64,000 nucleotides of DNA, taken from positions 14,465,562 to 14,529,561 of the forward strand of contig OZ024797.1 of NCBI GenBank assembly GCA_964017045.1, read 5' to 3'. The notes beneath the pieces are model-generated. The model was not told the DNA's origin. It worked only from the letters and a program-made list of their open reading frames with translations, and searched no databases. The DNA comes from Omphiscola glabra. Lineage: Eukaryota; Mollusca; Gastropoda; Lymnaeidae. Position numbers and translations under genes: made by a program. Positions within the stretch are counted from its first letter, which is position 1; each line of letters opens with the position of its first letter. Below, piece by piece: positions 22,937 to 35,978 of the stretch.

Positions 22937-23912
22937 TCCGTAAATTTTAAAAAAATACAGTTGATCCCCCACCCCTCATCACACACACACACACACGCAC
23001 ACACACAAAGATTGAACTCTTGAAATCCAAAGTGAATTTTAAAGCTTGGAAATCCCAATAAACTAGACATACTGGCAAATTGGAATGTTACAGTTAAGAA
23101 CACAATGTCTTCAAGTTTGAGGAGTTGTAATCGTGGCATCCCCCCCACCCGACCTGATCTTTCGGTGTGTCAATCAGTACACAGTGTTGACGCAGTGATT
23201 AGAACTGCTACATTGTAGCCGTTATCTAAGCCAAAGGAATGTCAGGCTCGGAACATTTGGGGCTTAAACCTAAAGGGGATTTGATTGGGGTGGGGGGGGG
23301 GGCCAATAGACTCCTTTATGTACAATATTGTTATCAGTGAGAAGAAAACCTTTAAACAAAACATCCTTCTCTTGGAGTCTTTATAAAAATAATTAATTCT
23401 CCCTCAAGACAGATTTCGTCGGAAGGATATATCCAGTAAAAATGACACAATTTTTTTTTTAAGCCGTTATCCCGAATATTGGTAACTGGTTTGAAACCAT
23501 TTTGACCAAATATTTTGAACTTAATTTCCCATTTTCAGCCTCCAACTTTAAAAGAAATATTTTTTTTTTTCGAAATCGTGGCACTAACGGAAGGGAGAAT
23601 CTAAGGGAGATAACACAGCGATCTGTCTCATTTACCCTTTCTGCTTGACTGTCCCGATAACCAGATACCTGAAAATTCACTTCCTCTGTGTCGGACAAAA
23701 TGTCGATTGATCTCCCCTTGGCGAGAAAAACCCCAAAATGGTTGTCTGCTGCTCGGCATCGGCTTGCCACAGCCCTAAGTATTTGGGTATTTTTAATAAG
23801 GAACTACAAAGATAACGAAAGACGGTCCTTTGGGATACATCAAACTGAAACAATGTGAGAAGCACTGATTTATTTCATGATGGAATGGAAATAAACAACA
23901 GTCATGCCGAAC
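22937..23912. other. No gene recognised
   Basis: A 103-codon minus-strand frame at 23459-23770 overlaps a second frame and has no family I recognise; no splice context was convincing. Confidence 0.4.
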
Positions 23913-23913
23913 C

Positions 23914-24375
23914 TGATCTACGTATCAACTGAACAAGTGACAGTTTATTTACATATCAACTGAACAAGTGACAGTTTATTACATATCAACTGAACAAGCG
24001 ACAGTTTATTTACATATCAACTGAACAAGTGACAGTTTATTTACATATCAACTGAACAAGCGATAGCTTATTTACATATCAACTGAACAAGCGATAGCTT
24101 ATTTACATATCAACTGAACAAGCGATAGCTTATTTACATATCAACTGAACAAGCGATAGCTTATTTACATATCAACTGAACAAGCGATAGCTTATTTACA
24201 TATCAACTGAACAAGCGACAGTTTATTTACATATCAGCTGAACAAGCGATAGCTTATTTACATATCAGCTGAACAAGCGATAGCTTATTTACATATCAAC
24301 TGAACAAGCGATAGCTTATTTACATATCAGCTGAACAAGCGATAGCTTATTTACATATCAGCTGAACAAGCCACA
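23914..24375. repeat. 31-bp tandem array, about 15 copies
   Basis: Unit contains catatcaactgaacaagcga then tagcttattta. An early subfamily reads gtgacagttt and a later one gcgatagctt. The array ends 40 bases before the MITE at 24415. Confidence 0.94.
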
Positions 24376-24414
24376 GGTAATTGCCGCTAATTTCGGAGGG
24401 GCATCCCCATAAAA

Positions 24415-24605
24415 CAGGCCTGCACAACATACGGCCCGCCAGCACCCACTTGGCGGCCCGCGAAGTAACGAAATATTTTTTGTTATTAATATTTTCTTAA
24501 TAGCTTTCCCCAACCCCCCCCCCCTGTCCTATTATCTTTGGCCTGCACAATTTTGTTTTCATTAAGTATTACGGCCCACCTTACATTTTGAGTTGTGCTG
24601 GCCTG
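24415..24605. mobile_element. hAT-like MITE, CAGGCCTGCACAAC family, copy 1, 191 bp
   Basis: Left end caggcctgcacaacatacgg, right end the complement of caggccagcacaac. A perfect 8-bp target duplication CCATAAAA flanks it (24407-24414, 24606-24613), the hallmark of hAT transposition. No coding capacity. The interior contains a single gcctgcacaattttg...attacggccc block that corresponds to the tandemly repeated block in the sister copy at 55.5 kb. Confidence 0.88.
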
Positions 24606-25196
24606 CCATAAAAAACATAAAATCATGGATTTATATGAACAAGAATCAAACGAATCAAATCTACTTGAAGTTGGCATTGATTTGAAAAAGAATGTGCTCT
24701 ATCCTTTACTTTAAACGTTGTGCTATTAAATGGTTTAAAAGGCACCCTCATATCGATAAACTTTTTTTTCATCTTCTGCCATAACGTCTGGTAAATGAAA
24801 GGGACTCAGAGCTTTATGTATCTTAAGACCTGAGTCTAAGAGTCTAAATCAAGTACTGCGTTCATTGGATAGAAGACATAGTTAGTATCCGAACCCTCAG
24901 ATCAAGCCACACATAAAAATGTGCTCTACAACTTGAGATGACCGGGTATAACCCGAGATCGTGCCCTATCATTTTGACTGCCATGGATAATACTCCGGCT
25001 CCTATTTATCCGTCATAGTTCCCGAAAACAAAAAGAAAACAACGAAAAGGAAAAATTAATTTCTTTGCCAGCCTGAGGTGATGTCCCTAATGACGCCTTA
25101 CCACGAACAAGGCTTTACTTCACAAGGAAGCAAACACCGTGTTACAGTGGCACCCATTTCAATGGAGTCGAACCGTCAACAGTTTTAAATCCTATA

Positions 25197-25759
25197 CACC
25201 CATACCTCGCTTTACGGCCTAGATACGTTCCGGAAAAGTTGGCCGTAAAGCGAAAAGCCGTATAATGAATCAATAATTTTGATATAAACCCATACAACTT
25301 TAATTGGATCTGTTCCAATTTTTGTATAAAATAATATAGTCGTTAGTTCATAAATCATTTTATTCTTTTCATTTCCTATAAAAATAAAAGTACAAAACAT
25401 TGTAATAGTAAACAGAAATTTAAAAAATAAACATATAAATTAAAAAACAAAAGAAATCATATGCACATATTTATACATAAAATAAAATTCACAAATTAAT
25501 CCAAACAAACAAAACAGAAACAAACACGTCAACTTACTGAGTCACAGGATATCAATAAGGTGGGATAGCACAGGAAATAAGGCAGACTACTAAGGCAGAG
25601 CCGCCTAAGGGGAGAAGTTAAAACTAAAGAGAGGATATCTATTGGCGGTATAATGAAACATCATGGGCCGTAAACCGAAAAAAGTGCCATAATTTAAAGT
25701 TGGCCGTAAAGCGAAATGCCGTATAAAGAGCAGCCGTATAGTATAGCGAGGTATAGGTG
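25197..25759. mobile_element. MITE with TA flanks, pogo/Tigger-like ends, 563 bp
   Basis: Left end cacccatacctcgctttacg; the right end inverted reads cacctatacctcgctatact. TA flanks both sides (25195-25196, 25760-25761). Subterminal ggccgtaaagcgaa motifs recur in both halves, at about 25242 and 25704, in the same orientation. The AT-rich interior holds no transposase frame. The TA duplication places it in the Tc1/mariner/pogo group; the pogo/Tigger label is tentative. Confidence 0.75.
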
Positions 25760-25764
25760 TATTA

Positions 25765-27524
25765 TGTTATTTTCGCCTTTGCTCGTGTGTTTCTGCGTAT
25801 TAGGCAAAATCTTCTGACGGCTATGCGACCCACTTCCCGTCATCCTTTCGAGCTAAAACTCGGTACACAGACTTGTTGCTGATGACAACATATTTTTTCA
25901 AATTTTCAGCCCCAGCCGCCACCCCACCCCAACCCCCAAATTAAATCAGTGTTTCATGTTTTTCAAAAGGGGTGGGGAAGATGATTGAAATAAGATTTGT
26001 TCAATTTTTACTTGTTTTGGTATGGAGATTAATTGTGTAGCTGTTGCTACGTGTGGCTTGGCAAGCTTTTTGCCCCCCATTACAACAAAAGAACTCCCCC
26101 TTTGGCCGAAAATGCCGCCCCTCGATAAAAAGAAAAATATGCCCACGGGGCACAACATCTTTTGTAGATTTCAAGAGTAATGGACGGTAAAATTGAGGGC
26201 CACCCCGGGCATCACAAACTCTAGCCGCTCCACTGCAATTATGCCATTGGGAATGTAATATGATAAGTGAGAAATACTGCGTTCCTGACTCCAACCAAGG
26301 TTTCGCATCCACGGGATCAATATTTGTCTTAGGGTATTCGTTTCGAGAATACCCTATATAAATATCTCACAAAGATTTAAGTTGTTTGCGGTTTTGAAAA
26401 AAAAATGATAAAAGGAATTCATTGTTAAAATGGCACCATATATTTTAGAATCTTATGTCAAGATTTTGGTGATCAGAAAATCTATAATGTGTAGAGTGAG
26501 AGCCCATGTACATTCAATGAATGTAATGATCGTTTACGTTCAGTCTTCCTGTGTGACTGTATCAGCAAAAGGAAGAGGAAATATTTACATTTAGTCTTTT
26601 CGTTGTAGATGTTGAAATGTTCAATTAAACTGTTGGCGTGATGGTGTTTCTTTTACGGTGAGGCTATCTGGCAGGAAGTTTATGGAGGGCTTATAAAAGA
26701 AAGTCTGTGTACTTGAAGATCTTGATTCGAACACAAGCGTTCGTGTGAGGTGAGGAGAGAGAGGTTGGCTGTAACGAAGCTAGTCAGAAAGGGCTAGCAT
26801 TGACGAAAAAGGAAAGCGACCTGACTTAAAGGCAGAGGAAAGGGTAGGCAGTTACTGGGCAACGTCATACAATAAAAGAAAATATAGCAAAACTTCCTCA
26901 CATTGTCATAATACACTTGCCCGATTTTGATGGACTTTGGACATGACTGTGAAGACCACAAACAAATTAGCCAAATAACCGATAACCGTCCACGATAGGG
27001 AAAGCTCATACCATGAAACTAAAACAGCAACTTTCAGGAAGTCATTCACGAAAATAGATCACCCATAAAATGGATGAGATAGCGATATGAATTTTGGACC
27101 ATAATTTACATGGACCAGTTGCAGAATCTCGTCTTAAACAAAGGATCCCGCTGCTTCGCTCAGTTTTATTTCATGATATTGTTATTTTAGTTTTGTTGTC
27201 ATTTTGATTTTTACTCTTCAATAATATTTTAAAATAAAATTTAATAACAGAATTACCTTCCGTACTAAATATTTTGTTATCAGGTAAAATATTAAGTTAA
27301 TCATTACATTATTCTTTTTTTTTTTTCATAAAAAAATACGTTATGTATTTTATCAGTTATTTAAACGTTAATAGGGGGTGGGGGCAGAGAGATTAAAAGT
27401 ATTTATTTATTTATTTATTTTGGTTAGAATACTTAATGTCACAACATTCAACAGCTTTGCTAACATAATCATGTTAAGCAATCTGACATTTGTAGTGTTA
27501 AAATATGGAAAACTACTTTAAGGG
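25765..27524. other. No gene seen; small hairpin
   Basis: Contains a perfect short hairpin at about 26332-26356 (agggtattc and its complement). The 25.9-26.3 kb segment has MITE-like GCCCC blocks without clear ends. Confidence 0.4.
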
Positions 27525-27600
27525 AAACTTTCTTCTTCTATATTTTGAGCGCCCACGATCAATGAATTGGTCATTCTGGCTCCTATGCTTCAGAGTGAGG
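27525..27600 (-). mobile_element. LINE family 1 3' UTR stub, (GAA)n tail
   Basis: Read on the minus strand, this matches the 3' end at 9690-9757: the same agccagaatgaccaattcat-like stretch, the gatcgtgggc core and an AGAAGAAG tail. Only the last 70 or so bases remain, typical of extreme 5' truncation by target-primed reverse transcription. Confidence 0.7.
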
Positions 27601-29689
27601 AAAAAAAAATATTTGTTTCACTAATTATGATTTTTTTTAAACTTTCGTTTTAAAACATTTATTATACTTACCTTTTTGAATGACCTATTGAACTCAACTG
27701 CAGAATAAGCTGATAATAACAAGTTGTGTAGCGAATGTCACATTTGTCACGGTGACACGTATCTGTGCTGACGTCACATGACATACAACGAGTCGACCTG
27801 TATACAGCGACTCACACGTTCACCGTCCTTTCGTTGGCTAAAACAAATAAATGGCGTCATCAATAATTGGCCTCGTCAGCTCAATCCAGAAGCACACGGT
27901 TGTGTTCACAATCAGGGAAGATATAGAAACCCTCTTCCCTCCTCCCCTCCCCCTACACAGAAGAAAAAAAAACAGCATCGGACAGCTAAGAAAGATCACT
28001 GGTTATCTTTGCGATGACGTCAGCAAACCAATCCGCGTTCCTGGCAGCCGACAGCCTTGGTCTACTTCCTGTTGTTAATGTGTCTAGGTTTTTGAGATCT
28101 AAGAAGAGCAATTGAGTGATAAAGAATTGATCAGATCGCTCGTTCTATTATTTTACCGTTGTATTGATTGAGTCTTCTCCGGCACTTTGTTGTGGTTATG
28201 TTGTAAATTAGGGGAGGGGGAGAAAAGAGGTGGGGTGGTTTTGCTGTCAGCTAATGGTATTTTGGTTTTTAATAATTCTGCAATTCTTTTATTTTAAACA
28301 AAAGTTTCTTAATTTTTTAACCCTAATTGTAACCCTAACTCTGAACCCTAACCCTTAACTCTAACCCTAAAGCTTAAAACTTAACCCTTATCCACTAACC
28401 CCTAACCTTTAACCCTAACTCCTAACTCGGATATTAAGACTGTCAGGTGTGCAAGACACTTTTCAGAAATTTAGGGATGATTGTCTCACCAGTGGATCCA
28501 TATATTACCTGAATTTCCTAATAGAGCTCTCCACTGTCGTGTGACTGTCTCCATAAAAAAAGGGTAATATTTAACGCTTTCTTCTTTTTTTTATAAGTGG
28601 ATAATTTTCATCGAAGTATGTAATTTATTATGGAAGTGTTTTTCAGTTTTAAATGGACATCTGAAACTTTTAAGAAACTGTAGAGCACCTTCAGATGAGT
28701 GAGGCAATAGCTTGTCATACTAAGCACAAAAATGTGACAATTTATAAGTAAATCAGTACGGTCATAAATGCCGTGAACAAAAATATTATCAAGCGTTTTT
28801 TGTTATGAATTGAAGGCAATTTTATAAAACTCCAATCTGACCCCAAAATCTTCCCTGCTCTTACTTTGATTTGTATCTATATTTAATGGCGACATCAGAT
28901 GAAGCGATACAAAACTTAGACCAGGTCTGTAATAGCTAGAAATCAAAAGTGTGATGGACGTTGCTGTCAAAATTTGAAGAACATCTGACCACGGGTTGTA
29001 TCAAATTGTTCTTATTGATATTGGTAATACTCCATATTCAGTATAATTTAGGAATTTCTTTTAGTAAATAGAACTAGAACGGCATGTCAACTAAATATGA
29101 AATTGAACTGAAGAAAAATAGTTGAGAAAAACCAAGAGCTTGTGCAAGGACCGGAAATTTACTGTCACACTCCTGCTTGGTCTATGGCTGTTGAATAGCT
29201 CCTTGTTACATACCCAGCAAAACATTGTGGGTACTATATGAGCATGTATAATATAATACATATTATGTATTCTTGTAGTAGTTCAACTTTGTAGTAGTTC
29301 AACTTTGCAGCAAGCAGACAAATGGACGCCAGATGTCTGAACATTAGGGATGTAAATATTCAGCCGACTGTCAAGGAATCCATTCATCGCATTAAGAATT
29401 TATTAAGCATTGCTATGCTTAATATGGATGATGTCGCAAAAATTGATTAAAAAGCATTGTCGAGTATGGGAGTTCATTAGCAATTGGTGCGACTGAATGT
29501 CATCTTTATTACGCACGGTGTGTGTTAGAGAGTTTTAATTAGTTAATGAACGCTCCTCCCTCTAGTGTACTATTCAATCTTTCCACCATTCCATTTTACT
29601 GTGGGTGATAGATTGATGAATGATTAATCTTTAGTAAATTTTGTTTTGTTTTGTTTTTTAATTAATGTAAGTTAATTTTTAAGTTCATG
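27601..29689. other. No gene seen apart from the telomere-like tract
   Basis: AT-rich unique-looking sequence. Short frames near 27778-28078 are unrecognised. Confidence 0.45.
28315..28432. repeat. Degenerate telomere-like (CCCTAA)n tract
   Basis: About a dozen aaccctaa, aacccttaa and aactctaa units in one orientation. This resembles a decayed interstitial TTAGGG tract, the telomere repeat of most animals, but the units are too irregular to be certain. Confidence 0.6.
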
Positions 29690-29795
29690 ATTATTGTTGT
29701 TAAATTGTATGTACAGCTTGGTGAGCCCAGCCCGAGGCTGGGGTACCACGCTATAGAAAACTACCAATAATAATAATAATAATAATATTAAAAAG
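29690..29795 (+). mobile_element. Short retroelement 3' end with (AAT)n tail
   Basis: The stretch tacagcttggtgagcccagc through cacgctatagaaaacta ends in (AAT)n at 29766-29787. This is the shape of a non-LTR element 3' terminus. It abuts the end of the integrase-like fragment on the other strand, suggesting insertion into it. Confidence 0.5.
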
Positions 29796-30120
29796 TTCAC
29801 ACACTTGTTCGTACTGAAGCGAGGAAAATTGTGGACCATTGTCTGATAGTATAACTTCTGGGAACCCCGCAATCTAGAGAATATTACCAACAGTGCCTCA
29901 TAAATATCTTCTGTTTTTATATTTTTCTAGGGAATGGCTTCTGGCCTTTCGAGTGTCCATATCAACCAATGTAAGGATATACCTGTTCTTATGTGCACTT
30001 AGTTGTAGGGGTCCCACAATGTCAATAGCAAACTTTATTTGCTCTTCTATGGCATATTTAGAGATGGCGAGACATGTCTTTTGTCCGTGGATTTAATAAC
30101 GCTATGTTTCACAATGTTAT
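29795..30120 (-). mobile_element. LTR-retrotransposon integrase core fragment, broken
   Basis: Minus-strand frames give a Cys-Gln-Lys-Thr-like block, then AIDIVGPL (first catalytic Asp), RYILTLVDMDTRKA and, after a frameshift, GFPEVILSDNGPQFSS (second catalytic Asp region). This is the DDE integrase core of a Gypsy-type LTR retrotransposon. There are stops and frameshifts, no LTRs were seen, and the downstream end is cut by an (AAT)n-tailed element. The minus-strand frame at 30557-30210 (115 codons) lies just upstream and may belong to the same element, but I do not recognise it. Confidence 0.65.
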
Positions 30121-30605
30121 TTATAATTAAAAAGCTTTTTCGCTGGTCTTGTGACCCATGGTCACAACTCATATGGACTTTCAGTTTTAAAATACATATG
30201 TTAAAATTTTTACACAATGAAAAAATGAGTTTCCTCAAAAAGATTATACAAATTAATAACTTCAGAGCAATCATGGTCATAGCTCATTTTAAAAGATTCA
30301 TTGTTAACAAAAGAAGCAAAAGCCTCCCCTCCCAACTCATGGACTTGAAATCTCACCTTATCTACAAACTCATAATAAACCAGTTCCCATTTAGAGCTGG
30401 CAGCGCTCTCTTTGGCTGAATGAACTTTTGAGCAACTCTTGCTCACAATATCCAGTGATTCATTTACGTAACAATGTTTATCAACAACAATTTTCTCTCC
30501 TTCCCCCACCTTAGGGATTCCACTCACCTTCTCAACTTCACACAAAAAATCAGACAATTCCAGGACTTACTTTATCTGATGGCTCACCACAAGTCCATGA
30601 GTTGG

Positions 30606-31890
30606 GAGTCCACACAGGAGGCCCATTAAACAATCAAATAATACCACACAGGAGGCCCATTAAACAATCAAACAATACCACACAGGAGGGCCATTAAACA
30701 ATCAAACAATACCACACAGGAGGACCATTAAACAATCAAACAATACCACACAGGAGACCTATTAAACAATCAAACAATACCACACAGGAGGGCCATTAAA
30801 CAATCAAACAATACCACACAGGAGGACCATTAAACAATCAAACAATACCACACAGGAGGCCCATTAAACAATCAAATAATACCACACAGGAGGCCCATTA
30901 AACAATCAAACAATACCACACAGGAGGCCCATTAAACAATCAAACAATACCGCACAGGAGGCCCATTAAACAATCAAACAATACCGCACATGAGGCCCAT
31001 TAAACAATCAAACAATACCACACAGGAGGCCCATTAAACAATCAAGCAATACCACACAGGAGGCCCATTAAACAATCAAACAATACCCCACAGGAGGCCC
31101 ATTAAACAATCAAACAATACCCCAGTAGGGCCATTAAACAATCAAACAATACCCCCAGGAGGGCCATTAAACAATCAAACAATACCCCCAGGAGGGCCAT
31201 TAAACAATCAAACAATACCACACAGGAGAGCCATTAAACAATCAAACAATAACCCACATGAGGCCCATTAAACAATCAAACAATACCACACAGGAGGGCA
31301 ATTAAACAATCAAACAATACCCCAGGAGGGCCATTAAACAATCAAACAGTACCCCCAGGAGGCCCATTAAACAATCAAACAATACCACACAGGAGAGCCA
31401 TTAAACAATCAAACAATACCACACAGGAGGCCCATTAAACAATCAAACAATACCACACAGGAGGCCCATCAAACAATCAAACAATACCACACAGGAGGCC
31501 CATTAAACAATCAAACAATACCCCACAGGAGGGCCATTAAACAATCAAACCATACCACACTGGAGGCCCATTAAACAATCAAACAATAACCCACAGGAGG
31601 CCCATTAAATAATCAAACAATACCCCCAGGAGGGCCATTTAACAATCAAACAATACCACACAGGAGGGCCATTAAACAATCAAGCAATACCACACAGGAG
31701 GCCCATTAAACAATCAAACAATACCACACAGGAGGCCCATTAAACAATCAAACAATACCACACAGGAGGCACATTAAACAATCAAACAATACCACACAGG
31801 AGGGCCATTAAACAATCAAACAATACCCCCAGGAGGGCAATTAAACAATCAAACAATACCACACAGGAGGCCCATTAAACAATCAAACAA
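30606..31890. repeat. 34-bp satellite array, about 38 copies
   Basis: Unit contains cattaaacaatcaaacaata then ccacacaggaggcc. Several 30-32-bp variants contain cccccagg instead of ccacacagg. Confidence 0.96.
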
Positions 31891-33094
31891 ATAACAAAAT
31901 AAATTGAAGTTAATAAAGAAAAAAACTCAACTGAACCTTGTCTTGTTCAACTATTGGTTATGCTCAAAATACGTCAACCCCTGCTATATCGCAGTGTACA
32001 TTGCTAATCCTTGGTCTGTATACAGCTTATGTTAAAACTATTCAAGGTATGAAAGGCATCGTCTAACTAGGCGACAAGTCTCCCCACTAATTATCCAACG
32101 GCAAACGACCCAGCTTGCGGCAGTCATGCAAGGAGGTATAGTCTCCCCGGTCATGGAGGAGTCACCCGACTTAGATTGATCCGTGCAAAAATTCTTCAAG
32201 ACAGAGTGCAGTATCAAGACAGAGTGCAGTATCAAGACAGAGTGCAGTATCAAGACAGAGTGCTGTATCATGACAAAGTGCAGAATCAAGACAGACTACA
32301 TAATCAAGACAGGGTACAGTATCATGACAGAGTACAGTATCATGACAGCGTACAGCATCAGGACAGAGTATAGTATCTTTAAAGACTACAGAGTCAAGAC
32401 ATAGTGCAGTATCAAGCCAGAGTGAGAGAGAGAGAGCGAGAGTATGTGTGTAAAGAAATGGAATATATAATTACAATAGCCTTTAAGTTGTTATTTGAAT
32501 GGTTTTAACACTTTTTTTCTTTTAAATATATCCTCATTTTAAAAGACAAACAATTTCCTTCAAGTGATAAGTCTCAAGTGTATGTTTCAAGTTCCACAGT
32601 TCCCTTTGCATTTCAATAAATAAATTAGATGTACATTATTTTCAAATGTTATTTCATTGTTGATTTTGAAAGTGGTGTGGGACTTAATAAAAATTTTAAA
32701 AAAAAAAAAAGAATAATTAAGAACTGGGTGTTTTTTTGGAGGGGGGGGGGGGGGGGAGGCGAGACTAGTAAAAAAAAAAATTAGGGGTACGAAGTCTTGA
32801 TTAGCATCGCCACCAGAAAGGGTTTGTTTTGAAGGGAGGTAAATGGAATATTAGATTAATGTCACATGACGGACAAAAGTAGTCTTTCGTTGTTTTTTTT
32901 TTTTGTTTTTTTTTTTTAATTTGCCCAACCTAACTACAATTATTAAAATAGATTAACTATATACATTTCAGAATCTGGGAATCAGGTATCTGCACGCAAA
33001 AGACTTATCGCTTGCAAAATTTCAACCTAAATAATCCTAGGAGAAAGTTGATTAAAATGAACTCAAAAAAAATAAAAAAAATACAGCTAGATGC
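31891..33094. other. No gene seen
   Basis: Outside the 18-bp array this holds poly-A, poly-T and poly-G runs (for example G17 near 32740) and no coding signal. Confidence 0.5.
32196..32432. repeat. 18-bp tandem array, about 12 copies
   Basis: Unit close to gacagagtgcagtatcaa, becoming degenerate towards the right and ending in a short GA run. Confidence 0.92.
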
Positions 33095-34140
33095 ATACAC
33101 CCAATGCCAATCAGAAGGCTAATGTTACATGTTAGTGCAGACTTCTTCAAAAATAACATCGGAGATTGGTTCAAGACCACGGTTGGAGCACGACACGGCT
33201 GCTTGCTCTCCCCCACCCTGTTCAACATCTTCTTAGAAAGAATTATGTCAGATGCACTGGAAACGCATGTAGGGACAATCAGCACTGGTGGCAGAACAAT
33301 CACCAACCTACGCTTTGCGGATGACATAGACGGACTGGCCGGAAGCGAATAAGAGCTAGACAACCTAGAAAAGCGTCTCGACAAGACTTTGTCGTCCTTT
33401 GGCATGCAAATCAGTGCAGAAAAGACAAAAATCATGACGAATATCACCACTGGCATCGCCACTGAAATTAAGGCCGGGGAGGAAAGATTAGAGACAGTTG
33501 GCCATTTTAAAGTACCTTGGAGCAAAAGCCTCCGAAAAAGGCTCCAAGCCCGAATTGATGGTTAGGATTGCGCGGACCACATCGGCATCTAAAGAGGCTC
33601 AATAAAAATATGGAACGACAAATATATAGCCCCCAGCACCAAAATCAGGCTGATGCGCTCACTAGCCCTCTCAATTTTCTTGTATGCCTGTGAGTCCTGG
33701 ACATTAACAGCAGAACTTGAAAGGAAAATGAAGGCGATGGAGATTAGATGTTTCAGAAGCATCCTTGGCATCTGCTATAGAAACCATATCACCAATGAAC
33801 AAGTGAAAGAAAGGATTCGTCAAGCATTTGGGCAGTACGATGACCTCCTGGTGTCTGTAAAAAAACGCAAACTTGAATGGTATGGCAACGTGATAAGAAA
33901 ACAAGGGCGCGCCAAAGAAATGATGCAGGGCACAACTTGAGGAGGAAGAAGAAGAGGAAGACAGAGAAAAAGATGGGAAGATAACATCAAAGATTGGACG
34001 GGACCAAAACTAGTCGATGCTATGTGTAGTGCAGAAGACCGAGAGGAATGGAGAATGATAGTTTTCATGTCATTTGTGGCGCCCCAACGGTCCAAAGACT
34101 AAGGGAAATGATTATGATGATGGTGATGATGATGATGAAG
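33095..34140 (+). mobile_element. Non-LTR retrotransposon fragment, family 2 (reverse transcriptase to 3' tail), defective
   Basis: Consecutive frames encode the second half of a reverse transcriptase: GARHGCLLSPTLFNIFLERI, then the catalytic box FADD in LRFADDIDGLAGS, then KYLGAKASEKGSK. After a frameshift come LYACESWTLTAELERKMKAM, KKRKLEWYGNVIRKQGR and the basic tail RRRGRQRKRWEDNIKDW. In-frame stops (for example at about 33350 and 33938) and at least two frameshifts show it is dead. It ends in a (GAT)n tail at 34110-34140. A second 3' end of the family lies at 45.1 kb. Clade not assigned. Confidence 0.85.
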
Positions 34141-35117
34141 TTAACTGCAAAAGCAATTTACCACCAGAGCAGGGTAACATAATAACATATAGCACAAGAG
34201 AGCATGTTGTCACCAGGGTTGTTTGCCAACAGACCAAGACTTGCTAAAACAGTATGTGCAGAAGTTTTAGTACTGAAACCACCGCATCCTGAAGGCGCAT
34301 TTTCGTTTGTCAACGGGGGATCCCTCCAGCCTATTTGAAACGATGACAGTTTGAGACATGATTTAAAACTACGGCAGTTTTAGACTATGAGAACCAGCCA
34401 AATTTACATAGTTAGCAAGTGAGACTATGAGAACCAGCCAAATTTCCATAGTTAGCAAGTGCTCACCAAGAGAATGTCAGCCGCCATGTTGTAAAAGTCC
34501 ATATACCGTTTTATGTTGTTCAAATGAAATGCTGGCGTGAGTTGTTTTCTCGCTCTCGCCCACTTCTCGCCGTTCGCCGTGATGAGATCGTCCGCCCAGC
34601 TGGCAATTAACCCGTACGTGCGGCCGAAACCTCTCGGCTTTGGGGCTGTGGACAGAAGAGTCCTCCCGATATATCAACATATTTTTTATCTTTTCGATCA
34701 CACACAAATACTTGTTTTGTTTCCCATATGTGGATATATTGAATGCTCACAACTGTTGTTCAATTTGTGTTGTTGTTTTTGGCCCCAACCCTGTTTAAGA
34801 TCTCACCATTTAAATATTTGCGCCTAGTGTTTTTTAAGATACCTTACGAACTACAGAGATGAAAATTTGTGCGATGTCTTTCTTTTAAACACATTTCATT
34901 GTGTCAAATTTGAAAGATTACTACGCAATCAATCGTTATTATTTTTTTATTAGCGTCTACTAAAAGAAAATGAAAAAAAACCTTGATTGAGACCAAAACT
35001 CATTTACAAATTTGAAATCGGTAAGCATCGCCTACGTCAAGGGGAAAAGAAAATACTGGCGTTTAAAAATTTAAAAAAGAAGACCAATGAGAAAAATACC
35101 TTTCACAGTTTAACAGT
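34141..35117. other. No gene recognised
   Basis: Includes a two-copy 42-bp repeat at 34385-34460 (gactatgagaaccagccaaa) and a pair of overlapping frames at 34477-34827 with no recognisable family. Confidence 0.45.
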
Positions 35118-35325
35118 TTAACTTGCCCTTATCATAGAGCTGTAGGTGGCGCCACTATACCTTTAACTTTCCCTTTTCATAGAGCTGTAGGTGGCGCCAC
35201 TACACCTTTAACTTTCCCTTATCATAAAGGTGTAGGTGGCGCACCTATACCTTTAACTTGCTCTTATCATAGAACTGTAGGTTGCCCCCCCCCCCCCTCA
35301 ACCCTTATACCTTTAACTTGCACGC
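35118..35325. repeat. 45-bp tandem array, about 4 copies
   Basis: Unit contains cttatcatagagctgtaggt then ggcgccacta; the last copy is disrupted by a C-run. Confidence 0.88.
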
Positions 35326-35689
35326 TGCGCGATGATGACGACAAGTTTCAAAAAAATACAAGAAGAAAGATCCCTCCCCACACCTACAGGGGGATTTTAA
35401 TCTCCCCCCCCACCCCCGCACACACACACACACGTAAGTGAGTTCGTCTCCTATCTTGCAGGCCGCAGCGATTAAATGTGACAGACGCATTCAACGTTAA
35501 GAGCAGTGTGACGTATACATTCAAGTCCATGAGCAGTGTGGTGAGCAGCGTGATAAACATTCAACTCTAAGAGCAGTGTGACGGACTCTTCTGCAACTAC
35601 TGTTACAGGTGTGGGGAAACGGCGATGATCATGTGCTTGGCGAGGCGAAATGATCAATACAAGTTCATAACGTTTGTTCGACATTGGCA

Positions 35690-35978
35690 AGTGCCGGTAA
35701 TGAAGGTGATGTTCAGGCGATGGCAAGTAATGAAGGTGATGTTCAGGCGATGGCAGGAAATGTGGATGATCTTCAGTCGATGGCAGGTAATGAAGGTGAT
35801 GTTCTGGCAATGGCAGGAAATGTGGATGATCTTCAGTCGAAGACAGGTAATGAAGGTGATGTTCAGGCGATGGCAGGTAATGAAGGTGATCTGCAGGCGA
35901 TGCCAGGTAATGTGGGTGATCTGCAGGCGATGCCAGGTAATGTGGGTGATCTTCAGTCGATGGCAGGTCATGAGGCTT
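35690..35978. repeat. 30-bp tandem array, about 9 copies
   Basis: Unit contains ggcaggtaatgaaggtgatg then ttcaggcgat, with tgtggatgat variants alternating in the middle. Confidence 0.93.

Noticed and set aside
26040..26240. Possible further CAGTGGCG-type MITE
   Set aside because: GCCCC-rich interior is similar, but neither a matching left terminus nor an 8-bp duplication could be read with confidence.
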